Source of the DNA: Aquilaria yunnanensis
Lineage: Eukaryota; Streptophyta; Magnoliopsida; Malvales; Thymelaeaceae
Direction: 5' to 3'
Length of the DNA: 64,000 nucleotides
Assembly: GCA_039654915.1 (NCBI GenBank)
Contig: CM077599.1
Location: 13,146,501-13,210,500 of the forward strand
Shown here: positions 9,962 to 21,773 of the stretch, in pieces
Numbering within the stretch: position 1 is the stretch's first letter
How the letters are laid out: each line of letters starts with the position of its first letter
The notes under the pieces: generated by a model
Database searches by the model: none
Seen by the model: only the letters and a program-made list of their open reading frames with translations
Told to the model about the DNA's origin: nothing
Position numbers and translations under genes: made by a program

Positions 9962-12911
9962 CACTACAACACATATGCAAACTCATGACTGAAAGTTCAG
10001 TCGCTATATTGTCCAAAAGCGACTACTTCGCGACTGCAAATAATAGTCCCAATTTTTCAAGACATAATTTTTTTGCAACTGAATCTTAACTGCTAAAAAC
10101 AACTCAAACTTTCAGTCAAGAATCAGTCGTTATATTAGGACTTTTATCTTTTAAATAAATATGTTAATATTTAATTAAAATTATTTAATTTAAATAGGGT
10201 ATTTATTTCACCTGTTATTTAATTGAAAGTTAGATTAAATTGGTATGAATGTTAACTTATTTTAATTATTAATAATAAAATAGTCAAATAATGAAATTAA
10301 AATTTAAATAAAATACATTTATATTAATATAAAGTAAACAAACCTACCTAAATATAAATTTTAAAAAGTCACAAAATTCATAATTCATAATTCAAAAAAT
10401 TTAAAACTCAGATCTAGAGGCGAATAAGGAGGAAAAGGCCGAGGGGGAGGCGAAGAAGACCAAGGCAATGGCGGTGAGGTCGAGATGGATGTGACGACGA
10501 CGAGGTCAAGACCGAGGCGATGACATCAAGGCCAAGGCAGAGGAGACAAGGTGACCCCTATGAGGCCGAGGCAAAGAAGACTAAGCCGAAGGCGGCGAGG
10601 CCAATGAGACTAGGTGACGACAGTGATGACGGATGGCGGACTAGGAAGGTGAATGGATGGCAATGCAATGGGCGCGGCGGATTGGCTGACGGAGATGAAA
10701 TATCAAAGTGAGAGACGAGAGTGAGATGAGAGCAAGAAGGTTGAAAGAGATGAAAGTGAGAAATGAGAGATGAGAGTAGTGATGAGAGTGTTGGGTTTGA
10801 AATAGGTGAGACAATCGGGAAAAGAAGAAGGAAAGTAGAAATAAAGTAGTTGGAGCAACTGAACTCTGACTACAACCTAACTGAGCCTTTTTTATTCCGA
10901 CTACTTAGCAACTAAACTCCAAGTGCAATTCGATTGAACCTCGACTAACAAGTTCAATCACAAAAGCTAGATGAATACAGTCGCCTCATACATGAGTGTA
11001 GTCAAAATTTAGTTATTATGTTAATCATTTTTCCAGTTTTTTTACTTTATATTTTCATATATATATATATATAACAATCATAAATTTGTGTATAAATATG
11101 TATATGTGTGTGTGTGTGTGTTTACAAACATAAATATAATTACATATGTGAAATAATCATAAATATATATAAGTTCATGAAATTTTCTCCATATAGATAA
11201 TTTCAAAAATTAAAATTATTAAATAAATTATATCATATACAATGAAGTATGAATCATAAAAACAATTCCAATATATTAATAATTAATTCGACCCTAAACA
11301 TGCAAACCCTAAATTAACCCTTAAACCCTAAAGCTAATATACCATTAACCCTAAACCTTAAACCCTTAAAACAAATACTAAACCCTAAAAAAAATCCTAC
11401 TATATATATCCCTAAACTCTAAAAAAACTCCAAACCCTAAATCGTAAAACCCTAAACCCTATGAGGATTGTTTAATTAGGGTTTAGTGTTTACTTAAGGT
11501 TTAGTATTTGTATTTAGAGTTTAAGGTTTAATTAGGATTTGTATTTAGAGTTTAGGTTTTAGGGTTAATGGCGGTTAGGTTTAGGGTTTAGGGTTTAATT
11601 AATAGAGTTTGTATTTAGGTTTAATTAGGGTTTGCATAAATGGTTTAGGGTTTAATTAGGGTTTAGAAAACCCCAAACCCTAACTACATACAAACACAAA
11701 AACCTAAAACCCTAAATCCTAAACCATAATTAAACTCTAAACTTTAGTTCCTTACTCCTAAACCCTAAACACCTAAAACAAACCTTAATTAAAACCTAAA
11801 CCTTAATTATACCCTAAATCCTAAAGACAAACCCTAATTAAACCCTAAATCCTAAACCTAACTACCATTGACCCCAAACCCTAACTACCATTAATCCTAA
11901 ACTTTAAACCCTATATACAAACCCTAAACCCTAAATACAAACCATAATTAAAACCTAAACCCTAATTAACCCCTATTAAACCATAAACCCTAAACTTAAC
12001 CACCATTAACCCTAAACCCTAAATACGAACCCTATTAATTAAATCTTAAAACCTAAAATTAACTACCATTAACCCTAAAACTCTAACCCCTAAATACAAT
12101 GCCTAATTAAACCATAAACCCTAAATACAAACTGTAATTAAACACTAAACCCTAATTAAACCCAAAACCCTAAATACAAACCCTAATTAAACCCTAAATG
12201 CTAAACCTAATTTATACCATTAACCCTAAACCATAAACTTAATCTATACCATTAACCCTAAATGCAAATCTCATATCCTAAATTTCAATGCCTTAACACT
12301 TAATTAAATACCCTTAAACCATCCTAATTCTATATATATCCCTAAACCCTAAAAAAATTCTCAAACCCTAAATCATAAAAAAGCTCTAAATTAATACTAA
12401 AATAAATCCCAAAATCCTAATATTAAATTGATTCAATTCATACCCCTAACCCTATACTAATTTTGAACCTAAACTTTAAAGAAAAATCTCAAACCCTAAA
12501 TATATGTCTAATACCCTTAATCTCTTAAAAACCGTAAATCTTAATTTTATATCCCTAAACCTTAAAAAGAAATTTCAAACCCTAAAATAAAAAAAAAATG
12601 AATACATATATCTTAAACCCTAAAAATCCAAAACTTCTAAATCAATTAGCTACTTAGAAAGCAATTGAGGCAAATTTAAGAGCGAAAAAAGCAACTAAAT
12701 GGCAATTGAAGTCAAATCTGTAAAAAAATTTTGGTTGATTGATTAGTGACTAAAATATTTAAGAATAAATAAAATAAAATCATCCTTATTTGGGTTGTCC
12801 GAAAAGATCCACCCCCTAAATAAAATATCAGTTGCTTTACCAACTAATCAGTTGCAATAAAAAGTTAGACCTTTTTACTTTCAATCGCGATTTTGCATCC
12901 GTTTTGTAGTG
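9962..12911. mobile_element. Non-autonomous CACTA element (2.95 kb) with AAT target duplication
   Basis: The left end reads CACTACAACACATATGCAAA and the reverse complement of the right end reads CACTACAAAACGGATGCAAA, a good inverted repeat with the CACTA hallmark. The 3-bp sequence AAT flanks both ends (9959-9961 and 12912-12914), the duplication size of this superfamily. Subterminal regions carry repeated GCGACT/AGTCGC and AGTTGC/GCAACT motifs on both sides. No transposase frame remains. The interior holds a GC-rich degenerate block at about 10410-10790 (GAGGCGAAGAAGACCAAGG type), a second cluster of GCAACT/AGTCGC motifs at 10850-11010 and a 1.3-kb telomere-like array. Its repeated core makes it a cargo-type, transposase-dependent copy. 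Confidence 0.9.
11292..12640. repeat. Degenerate telomere-like array (CCCTAAA / TTTAGGG) in both orientations
   Basis: Dozens of copies of the plant telomere heptamer, mostly as ACCCTAAA or AACCCTAATTAAACC variants, spaced by A/T-rich filler. Orientation is CCCTAAA from 11292 to about 11460, TTTAGGG from about 11470 to 11662, and CCCTAAA again to about 12640. It lies wholly inside the CACTA element 9962-12911, is degenerate and switches strand, so it is an interstitial array, not a chromosome end. Confidence 0.9.
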
Positions 12912-12914
12912 AAT

Positions 12915-14167
12915 AATTATCTAAAATATTTAAGAATAAATAAAATAATTTAAAATTAAAGATCCTTATTTGGGTTGTCCAAAAAGATCAATGATTTAGA
13001 AACATTAAAATGTACATAAAACAAGAAAAATTAAGTAGTAAGTTTAAGGGTCCACATCTAAGATGGTTCGATTAAAATCCATAGTTTAGAAAATTAATTA
13101 AAACATTTAAATGAAAGCAAAAAAAATTAAAATTAAATTTTGGTGCCAATTTTTTTGCACTATATAATAAGGTTATTTTAGTGTAACTGTATTCCCGAAC
13201 CCCTCAAACTCTTGTAAACCATTTTAAGGTGTCCAATTAACCTAAATATAAACAAAATGGTGATGACCCCTAAAAACACGTTATTACATATACACAGCAC
13301 GAAAGCTATTTACTTGCAGATACATATATGCATTATTTTACATACATGATAGTCCAGCACCTAGGTCAACAGACTAAGTTTATGATCTTGATGACTCCTA
13401 GGCCTAACCCCTTCTAAACAATTGTCCACTGCCCAGAGTACTTCCCAGGCTAGCACAAATAAAAGCTAAACTAGGGGTTACTAAGGGCTGTGCTATGAAT
13501 ACTTGAATAGGGGCAGTTTGCACCACTTAATTTTGAAAAGGCTATAGAATTGGTATATTATTTTTTAAACAATATTCATTTTTCCCTTATAAAATTTTTG
13601 GCAATTCCCCACTAACTTAAAAGTTAAAAATGCATGAACTTAATTCTAATAAGTGGTCAAAATAAAAATATATAAATTTGGTGGCAAAACTAAAAGCCAA
13701 AAAAATTACTAGTATTATATAGAACTTAACACACAAACCTACTAAAAGAGAGATAAAGTGAGAGAGAGAGGGGGGGTGAAAGAATCTCATCTCTTCCACA
13801 TCCTAATTCCCAAAAAAGAAAAAACAAAAAATACTAGTGAAAATATAAAAACAAAACAATAAAAAAGTCTAACCTAAAAATCTTAGCAAAGTAGACTCAA
13901 ATTAGTATTAATTTGAAAAATTCATCTCTTTTTTAGAGAGACAATCTCACAGCTTGCTCCTTCCCCTGTCGCAGGTCCGCAACACGCGAATTCATTTTCT
14001 CCTCTTGTTCATCTTTGTTACAAAAAAAAAAATTGTCCTAAAAGTTAATTTATATAGGTAACCAAGTAAAGATGTTAATGGACATTCGGTCTGAAAGGGA
14101 TCCGGTTGCATCTAAGTGGGTATGATATGAGTTTGAGGTTCTTATGCCCATATCTAACCAACACACA

Positions 14168-14199
<32 letters not shown>

Positions 14200-15697
14200 T
14201 GTATGTATGTATGTATGCAATTCTTCATTTCCTTTGAATTTATACAACCATACATGTATTACTTAATATAAGAAATTCATTATAGTCACACCACATGAAA
14301 ATAAATAAAAGACAAAAACAGAGCATAGAACATATAAGCTAAAGTTAATTCAGTTACTATTGAATATAGGAAGATAAATGTTTTGCCAAAGTTGGTTATT
14401 CCTCATTTTGTTTCATGCTGCTATTTAGCTATTGTGAGATCAAGTAGGTAGAATAATATCAACCGAATAGTTGTAGTTATGAGAGTGATGGGTGGATAGG
14501 TTTTACTTGATTCAACCTGCCTAAAAATGGGAAGGATATGGATATGAAAATTGTCCATTTGGCTGGTGATGGGTAGGATATAGGTACGGTGTCCAATATA
14601 GCGGTTTGGATGTAAGAATACGTTTATCCCCTAAATCTGACCCAATGACATATGTTATTAATAATTTTTTATTGACCCAACTACAATTATTTTTTTTTTG
14701 CTCCACCCCTATCAGTTATAGAGTTAAAAATAAAAATAAGTTATTTTGGAGTAACTCGATTTAACGAAGAACAAACTGTAACTTAAGTTTAAATTTAACA
14801 TAAGGATCTTTCCACGATACTTAGGCAGGTGTCAACCTTGGTCTAGGTGGCACATATATGGCATGAGTGTTTGAACATGTTTGAAAATGTCTTTCCAAGG
14901 CTGGGCACATAAACCCAGGCCAAGACAATGGCCTTATAAAAAAAGTCAAACCTCAAGTCAAATGCTTTCGACCTAAACCCACTTTCTTGGATTATTTCAA
15001 ATAAACCAATGTTCAGGTTATTCAAGTCTATTTCTAATAAATTCCATACGATTTTTCTACAAGTATTGATGCTAAATAAAATCATTTAAACTGGCATTGT
15101 AAAGAACTCCAAAGAAAATGAACTCACCTGAGTAGTAGTTCACATATAACCGTATAACCTACAATTATTCGGATACTTTGCAAATTCTTAGGATTTGGGC
15201 TTGGAAACATGGTTTGATGATCTATACATATTTAAACATAGGTCAAAGTATGTACACAAATTTTTAGCCTAAAACCATGAGTCTATCATAAAGCCAAACT
15301 TATGTGACCATTAGGCAAAAACCTATAGTACACCAAAATTAACATGTCCAAGCAAATCAAATCTATTTATAGCAATTGCACATGCTTTCGTGCAAGTAGA
15401 AATGCTAAGAAAACTCTGTTGCATTGATATTGAATTGGAAATCCAGAAGTCAACTTTTATTTCCAAAAATTTAAGCTTCATATCTAGTACAAAAGCAAGA
15501 CTTGTATGTGTTCCACAATTCAAGTACAAACTAGCCTCTACATAACTAAATACAGTAAACCAATGGCTGGTTTATAGTCCAAAGAATTAAATTTCTTCAA
15601 TACAGGAACTAGAGGTCAAAAGCTCATATCCATGACCATGCTTTATGCTGCCACATAACTAATAAAGTTCTTCTACTTCCTTCATTGTCTACTTAGC
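12915..15697. other. Gene-free stretch beside the CACTA and hAT elements
   Basis: No gene was recognised. 12914-12990 repeats about 65 bases found inside the preceding CACTA element at 12744-12806 (CTTATTTGGGTTGTCC followed by AAAAGATC). 13020-13120 resembles 9800-9900. 13180-13520 is of higher complexity but has no open frame of note. The rest is AT-rich with one microsatellite at 14159-14218. Confidence 0.5.
14159..14218. repeat. CA microsatellite joined to ATGT repeat
   Basis: About 40 bases of CA dinucleotides with one ATA interruption run directly into five ATGT units. This is a compound microsatellite. Confidence 0.95.
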
Positions 15698-16857
15698 CAA
15701 GGACGTAGCCATTTGGGGGCAGAAAGGGGTTGTCACCCCCCCTAGATTTTTCATTTTTTTTATTAGTAGTAGTTAATACGATATAAAATTGTAAAGGTAT
15801 TAAAGTTGGGTACTTATTTGTAAATTATTGAATTAACAATGGATTTTGGTGTATTTTATCCTTTTCAAATGTTTTAACGCAAACCACAAACATGTGAATA
15901 AGTCAATCAGAAACTTCAATAAATTTCTATAGGGAAGAAACAAACAAACGAGCAAACCAATCTCAGACTCCCAGTTTATCCCTCTGTTCACATTAATCTC
16001 TATAGAAACTTGAGAAGAGATGGATGAAAATCTTTGATTCAAAAGGTCTACTCATTTTGTTCAAAACATGATATTGATGTTATAGATCTGAGTACTCCAC
16101 ATTTTGTGAGGCATAACAGTCACCGACATGATGATTTGACAGTGGAGCATTATTATCATTTTGATGTGCTCAATAAAACTATAGATTTTCAATTGTAGGA
16201 GATCTCTTTCAGATTCAATGAACATCTTGTAGAACTTTTGAAGTTAAGCTTATGTTTGAATTCAAAACATGGGTTCAAGTCTTTTAATATTGAGTCCATT
16301 TGCAGCCTTGTATGGAAATATTATCCTAATGTTTTTTCAAGGCATGAACTTGACTTGATGTCATTTTAATTACGACACTTTTATGTTAATGTTAGTAATT
16401 TGTCAGACTTCGAAGGATTGTCATTAATAACTAAATTATACCAAGTCTTAGCAATTTCGGGGAAGTCAAGTTATTACTTTTTTATTGACAGATTGATCCG
16501 TTTGATATTGACTCTTCCTGTGTTAACTGCCATTACAGAATGTGTTTTCTCAACTATTAAGATTTTGAACACCAGATTGAGAAACAAGATGAACAATGAC
16601 TTTCTTACTGATAGTTTGCTTTTGTATATTGAAGAAGATATTGCAGAGACTTTTAATTTAGATTCAATACTTGATGATTTTAGGGATTTGAAAGAGTATC
16701 GTGTTAAATTCTGAACTAAATTATTGTAGACTTTCAAATTTTATGAGTATATGTATAACATTATTTGATACTTTTTTATTATTGTTCATAAATTTAAACT
16801 TGTTAACAACCCGCCCACACCCACACCTTCATCCTGCCCCCATAGCCACGATTCCTA
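15698..16857 (+). mobile_element. hAT element remnant, about 1.2 kb, internally deleted
   Basis: Left text CAAGGACGTAGCCATTTG followed by GGGGCAG matches, with mismatches, the reverse complement of the right text at 16836-16857 (TAGGAATCGTGGCTAT then GGGGGCAG). These resemble terminal inverted repeats of plant hAT elements with GGCGTAGCC-like ends. Between them lies the C-terminal part of an hAT transposase. A clean 8-bp target duplication was not found, so the exact ends are approximate. The missing N-terminal two thirds show that the copy is internally deleted. Confidence 0.7.
15980..16714 (+). pseudogene. hAT transposase C-terminus (TTF-zinc-finger/ZMYM1-like, dimerisation domain), broken
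   Basis: In one frame the text gives SFCSKHDIDVIDL, then an EHYYHFDVLNKTIDFQL block, FNEHLVELLKLS and FKSFNIESIC, followed by the open part 16400-16714 with IDRLIRLILTLPVLTAITE, FSTIKILNTRLRNKM and FLTDSLLLYIE. These are the conserved blocks of the TTF-type zinc-finger proteins with an hAT C-terminal dimerisation domain (Dimer_Tnp_hAT). Three in-frame stops interrupt it, at 16025-16027 (TGA at a usual Trp), 16196-16198 and 16367-16369. The N-terminal zinc finger and catalytic core are absent. It is a transposase relic. Confidence 0.85.
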
Positions 16858-17693
16858 GCTACATCCTTATATTGAGCCACATCATCAACGCACATTCTTC
16901 ACCCCAGTAGCTATATCACATACTCCATATTTTCATAACTACAGGAGCATGTTATAAAAAATCAGCAAGCTATAGTAGCAAAGAATGTGATTCATAGCAA
17001 ACCTCTGTCCTTTTGACACATCAATCAACTAAGTTGATGCTAAAACAGACGCGAACCATCAATCAAACACTGCAAACTCGTTCACCACTGTTGTGTATAC
17101 TTGCACCCAACTCGTTCACGTGAACCCGGTTTGACCCAACTCGTCACAGTTTTCCGCATGCCCTATACTTGCTAAACAAAGCCGTTTATAGCCGCTCATG
17201 CTCCCTCTGCCATGCATTCGTCTTTGATCCCATCAAGCAACTACTATCGCAAGTCCTTCCCTCTACTAGTCTCTTATTTTTTTTGTGTTTTTTTTAACCC
17301 ATGCATTCATTTTTTTAACTATTTATAACTTTTTTATTTTTAACCGTTGTAGTTAAAATTTTAAGGACTTACATTGTATTTCTAAAAAATAAATAAAACT
17401 TAATGCATTATATACCAAAAAACAGAGCATTTTATTTTTTTTTAAGAGCTTTTTGGTAGAATTTGACAATTTTATGACTTTATGATTGTGCAAAAACCAA
17501 AATGACTCTTAAGTAAAATCTGCCCTTGGTACAAACAACGACACGATAGAAAAACTTGGCACAAAAAAAAAACTGAATAGAAAAATAAAGATGGATTGGA
17601 CGGTGAAGCTCAAGTGGGACACAAAGATTTATTTCTCACAATGCAGATGGCCGAAACGATAATTTATGAAATTTACCACTTCCAGTGAACACT
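16858..17693. other. Intergenic region downstream of the first amidase
   Basis: No gene was recognised. This is the 3' flank of the minus-strand amidase at 17694 on one side and of the hAT remnant on the other. It includes T-rich runs at about 17270-17345 and 17425-17450. The amidase 3' untranslated region and its poly(A) site must lie in the right part, but I could not fix them. Confidence 0.5.
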
Positions 17694-19546
17694 TTAGAAT
17701 GTAGGAGGCTTCCTGACCTTAGTCGCTTGCTCGAATCCGTAAGCAATCTCAATCAGCTTGGGTTCTGACCATCGTACCCCTGCAAACGTTAGTCCGAAAG
17801 GCTCTCCGGTGGTCGGATTGTAACCGGCCGGCACAACGATTCCTGGAGCTCCGCCCATTGCCAGGAAAGAAGAAGCATAAAAGCTGGGGAATAATAAGGC
17901 GTCTAGCTGGTTGTCCCGCATCACCTTCTCAAACCCATTTCTGTACAACATTCCTAATCCCTCTCTGGCTTCCCTCTCTTTTTTGCCAATCCCCTTGGTT
18001 GCTTCTGCCTCAATAAGAGTATCTTGCCCGTATTCCTTTATCTTCTCCTGAAAGAAATTCCAACACAATTTCTCAACCAAAGCTCGTTAATTACCTGGCT
18101 ACCTCGTTGATTGAATAAATCAACATCTCCATTAAATGCTCACCGCTTTGGCATTCTTCTTGTTGAATTCTATGACTTGTTTCAGAGACCGAACAGGGGA
18201 TATGACCAAGTCCTTAAGGTAAGAGTTCAAGGCCAGTTTGAACTCGGCGGCTAGTGCCCTGTCTTCATAGTCCGAGTTGATGGTGAAATTATTTGGAAAT
18301 TCCAAGTTGTCTACCAAAATGGCACCTCTTTGCCTTCATGGATCACAATCAAATCACATTCTTGTTAAAAGGTTCATGGATAATCGATAAATTAAAGAAT
18401 TTTCTGGTACCTTAATGTCTTGAAATGGCTCTCGTAAACCTCATTCCGTGGAGTGAAAAATTCCCTCCTCAAAATTCCAAGTCTCCTCCCTCTGAGCCCT
18501 CCAGGATTTAGAAATTGTGCGTAACCACCACGGGGAATGTGCTTGGCCGCCGGTAAAGTTGCTTTGTCAAGAAAATCCACTCCCGCAATCGCATCAAGAA
18601 CATATGCTGCATCTGTTACTGTCCTACAAATCGGTCTGTTCCGCTCCCGTTTTAAGTAACATGTAATAATTATTAGATCAAGTTCAGAAATTAACAATGA
18701 AATTTCTATTGCTTTGCTTACCCAACAACGTCTTGTTTAGGACTAATGGGGATGACACCTGAGCGGCTGGTGAGGCCCAGAGTTGGTTTGATGCCAACCA
18801 CCGAGTTATAACTAGATGGGCACAATATCGAGCCGTCCGTCTCCGACCCCAACGACACGGCCACCAAGTTTGCCGCCACCGATGTGGCTGACCCGCTACT
18901 TGACCCGCAAGGATCTCCCAGTGTATAAGGGTTCTACAATCCCGAAACATAAAACCATAAATATCCAATTTGATCCCGAAAAAGAAACAAGAAAATCAAG
19001 ATAAGAGTTGAATAGTTAGCCCACTTTTCCTGCACCACTCCTAGCACACCAGCCACTGGGTATAGAATTGCCTCTGAAATGAGCCCATTCGCTCATGCTG
19101 GCCTTCCCAAAAATAATGGCACCGGCTTTCCTCAGCCTGGTCACGACGCCGGCATCACGAGGGACGACGGAGCCGAGCAGCGCGAGGGACCCGGCAGTGG
19201 TGTTCATCTTGTCCTTGGTAGCGATATTGTCCTTGAGTAGAATGGGTATGCCGTGCAAAGCAGGCAGGGAGCGCGGTGGTTTGACTTTCTGACGCTCTTG
19301 GTCGGCATTATCGGCTTGGGACAGAGCATCCGGGTTTACTTCGATGACCGCTTTGAGGAGCGGGTTGAGTCTATTGATGTTGGCGAGGTAGAACTGGACG
19401 AGTTGCCTGGAGCTGAGCTGGTTGCGCTCAAAAGCCAGTTGGAGGTCAGGAACTGTAGCTTCTTCGATGGAGAAGGGAGCAGAGAGTGCCAGATTGGGGA
19501 GAAGTAGAAGATGTGACAAGAAAAGTGCCCAATTGAGATCAGCCAT
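17694..19546 (-). CDS. Secreted/endomembrane amidase, amidase-signature family (At4g34880-like)
   Basis: Five exons on the minus strand: 19546-19025, 18933-18722, 18635-18411, 18327-18144 and 18047-17694, giving 498 residues in consistent phase. The first donor is GTGGGC, which is weak but the only one that keeps the frame. The protein starts with a hydrophobic signal-like segment (about residues 4-23). The Lys-cisSer-Ser triad of amidase-signature hydrolases is present: K105 in ILLKDNI, S185 in CGSSSGSA and S209 in GSETDGSI. The family hydrolyses carboxylic amides; the substrate here is unknown. Its length matches the usual plant members of about 500 residues. The start is the ATG at 19546: the frame is open for seven more codons upstream but begins there with TTG, and a TATA-like box at 19585-19593 leaves no room for a longer leader. 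It is a paralogue of the gene at 26860-28973. Confidence 0.9.
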
Positions 19547-21773
19547 AGCCTCGCACCTGCTGTCCAATCCTAGTGCGCACAGAGTTTATTTAAGAAGACC
19601 AAACGAAAGATTCCGCTTTCTTTATACATAAAAATATTCCTCCGAAAAAAAACGACAAAAATTTATCGACACTGAATAAAAGTAAGTCCAACAACCAAAG
19701 TTTTGTACACACCTTTCACGCTCGCGAATGATGGGTTCCCGAATATGCTTCCTAATTATGACGGTTACTGTTCATGGCAGTACTTGCACGAACTCATTTC
19801 TTTCCGAGGTCGAAACGGCGTCGTTTGTTTCTTTTTTTTGGCCAGCTTTTCCCAGTTTATCATCAGTCACGTCTTTCGGCTCCTGAATACTTCACTCCCC
19901 CACTTTCGCCAGGTGTCGCGAGCTGGAGTGGAAAAAGTGCATTGGCAGATTCGAAAGCCTGAGGACTATTACAGGCAAAGAACAACAATAATGGGACTGA
20001 AAGTATTTTTCCCAATTTTATCACACGTACGGGATGCAACGCCGGTTTTTTTTTTCTGCGTTTTCTCAGGGAATGGTCAACCCTTGTTTTGGTCCCTATA
20101 TATTTTACTCCGGCCATAATAGTCCCCACATTTTGCAAACTCCAGCGAGCTACAGTGAAGAACAGTGAGGACGGTGGTAGGATTGGCAGATCTGAAATTT
20201 TGGGGACATTACTGGCTGAGAGCAATATTACAGGGAATGACAGTGAATTGTTACAAAGTTATCACGCACAAAATGTTTGTGCTTCTATTGTACTCGGAAC
20301 TTTTTTACATGGGCTTGATCCAAAGTTTCATTTAGTCGAAGTAAACGCACAATTTACACTATGTATGAGTGTTCAAACTCTTAAAAGATATTATGAATGC
20401 GATGTTACCATCCAAGTGATTCCATTTTCATATTGGGTTCTCTTATGAATCTTAATTCCCAATTGAGGATATACAACTAATAAAATATCATTGAGAATTA
20501 AGGGTTCAATATGCTTTAAAATTTTAAAAATTTATTATATAATTTTTTAAATTTTAAAGAATTTATAAATCTTAATTCTCAATTCATGATATATAACATA
20601 GTAATTGATAATCAAGTTTTACATATATCTTAAAATTTAAAATTCTTATATGTTTTTTCAAAACTTTCAAGATTTTATCAGACCTAATTTTCAATTCATG
20701 CAATAAAATATGATCAAACGAGAATTAAGATTTAACACGAAGATCATTCCCTGTTATATATGCTTTTTGAATTATTGTGGTTTTCTACTCTGAAAATACC
20801 CTTTCTAGTGTTCTGCTTGATGATTTGAATCTCCCAATTTGGAGGTATTATTTGATTGTAAATATATTAATATTTGTTCTATTTCACTTTTGTTGCCACA
20901 CTTTATTTGGTATTTTATTTGTATTTTTATTGTTATGCTTTTTAAGTCCATTTCAATTTTGTCCTTGGTCCCATTGTTTTGTCTTCCATATATCATCTCA
21001 CCATGCAAGTGAAATTACATTTTTCTTCTCCATATGTTATCTTTAATGATTTTTTTTATAATATGTAAGTTTGTCTTCAGTTGATCTTATCTGTATTCAA
21101 AATTTACCTGTTGTTACAATGAGTTTTATCTTTTTATGTCGTTCTATTAATAACAGGACATTAACGACATTAAACAATTTCGAGATGACAACAGGGTGGA
21201 TTGGGCATGGAGTCGCCACTGCCACCGCCGCCCGCCTGTGAAAGCTAATGGGTAAAATATCATGCCCGTGCCCGTCACATACTAGCTGCGAGTTACCCAC
21301 ATATTACCCACTTGACAAAGCAGATCAAAACATGTTGCTCTGCTTAGCCCTTCGATGGTGATGATGTGATGAGGTAGGTGCTGCATCATTACCGGTGATT
21401 GAGAAGGAGGTGCAACGGAAGGCAAAATTGTTCCAAGGAGGCTAAAGAAGACGAAGAATATGAACAGACGAGATTGAGGATGCCAAAGGAGAAGAAGACG
21501 AACAAACAACTGTGGGCTAAAGAAAAGTGGTGGTCTAGGAAAATATCTAGGGTTTAAGAATAAATGTATTGTTAATTCACAATTTGACCTTCTGAGTTAT
21601 TTATTCTTTTTTATATTAGTCTATTATTTTTAAAAATTACAATTAAGTCATTGACAAATAAAAAAAATTTGTGTTAAGCGGGCATGGTGGATTTACCCAA
21701 AGAGCAAAATCAAAATCTATAATGGACAGATGGTTGTAATTTTTACCAAATATTCACAACGGAACCCATCAGC
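19439..21773. repeat. Tandem duplication, copy 1 (2.3 kb, contains amidase 5' end and promoter)
   Basis: This segment runs from within amidase exon 1 (GAGGTCAGGAACTGTAGC) through its promoter to about 21773 (CACAACGGAACCCATCAGC). The same sequence recurs at 21774-23935 in the same order and orientation, with around nine tenths of bases alike by eye. It also holds an AT-rich middle (20450-21060) and a block with GCCCGTGCCCGTCAC at 21265-21280. No gene of its own was recognised: the long frames at 19703, 20089 and 20777 have composition and strand shadows expected of non-coding DNA. Confidence 0.85.
19585..19593 (-). promoter_or_regulatory. TATA-like box of the first amidase
   Basis: On the minus strand the sequence reads TTAAATAAA about 40 bases before the amidase ATG at 19546. 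This spacing predicts transcription starting close to 19560 and a very short leader. The same box is kept in the duplicated copy near 21920. Confidence 0.5.

Noticed and set aside
11292..12640. Chromosome end (true telomere)
   Set aside because: The repeats are degenerate, switch strand twice and sit inside a CACTA element with a target duplication.
8365..13560. Gypsy chromovirus solo LTR interrupted by the CACTA element
   Set aside because: The start TGTTAACACCC is suggestive, but no CA end, 5-bp duplication or second copy could be fixed, so it is noted only in the region description.
19547..19567. Seven-codon N-terminal extension of the first amidase
   Set aside because: The frame starts there with TTG, not ATG, and the TATA-like box is too close. 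The ATG at 19546 opens a good signal peptide.
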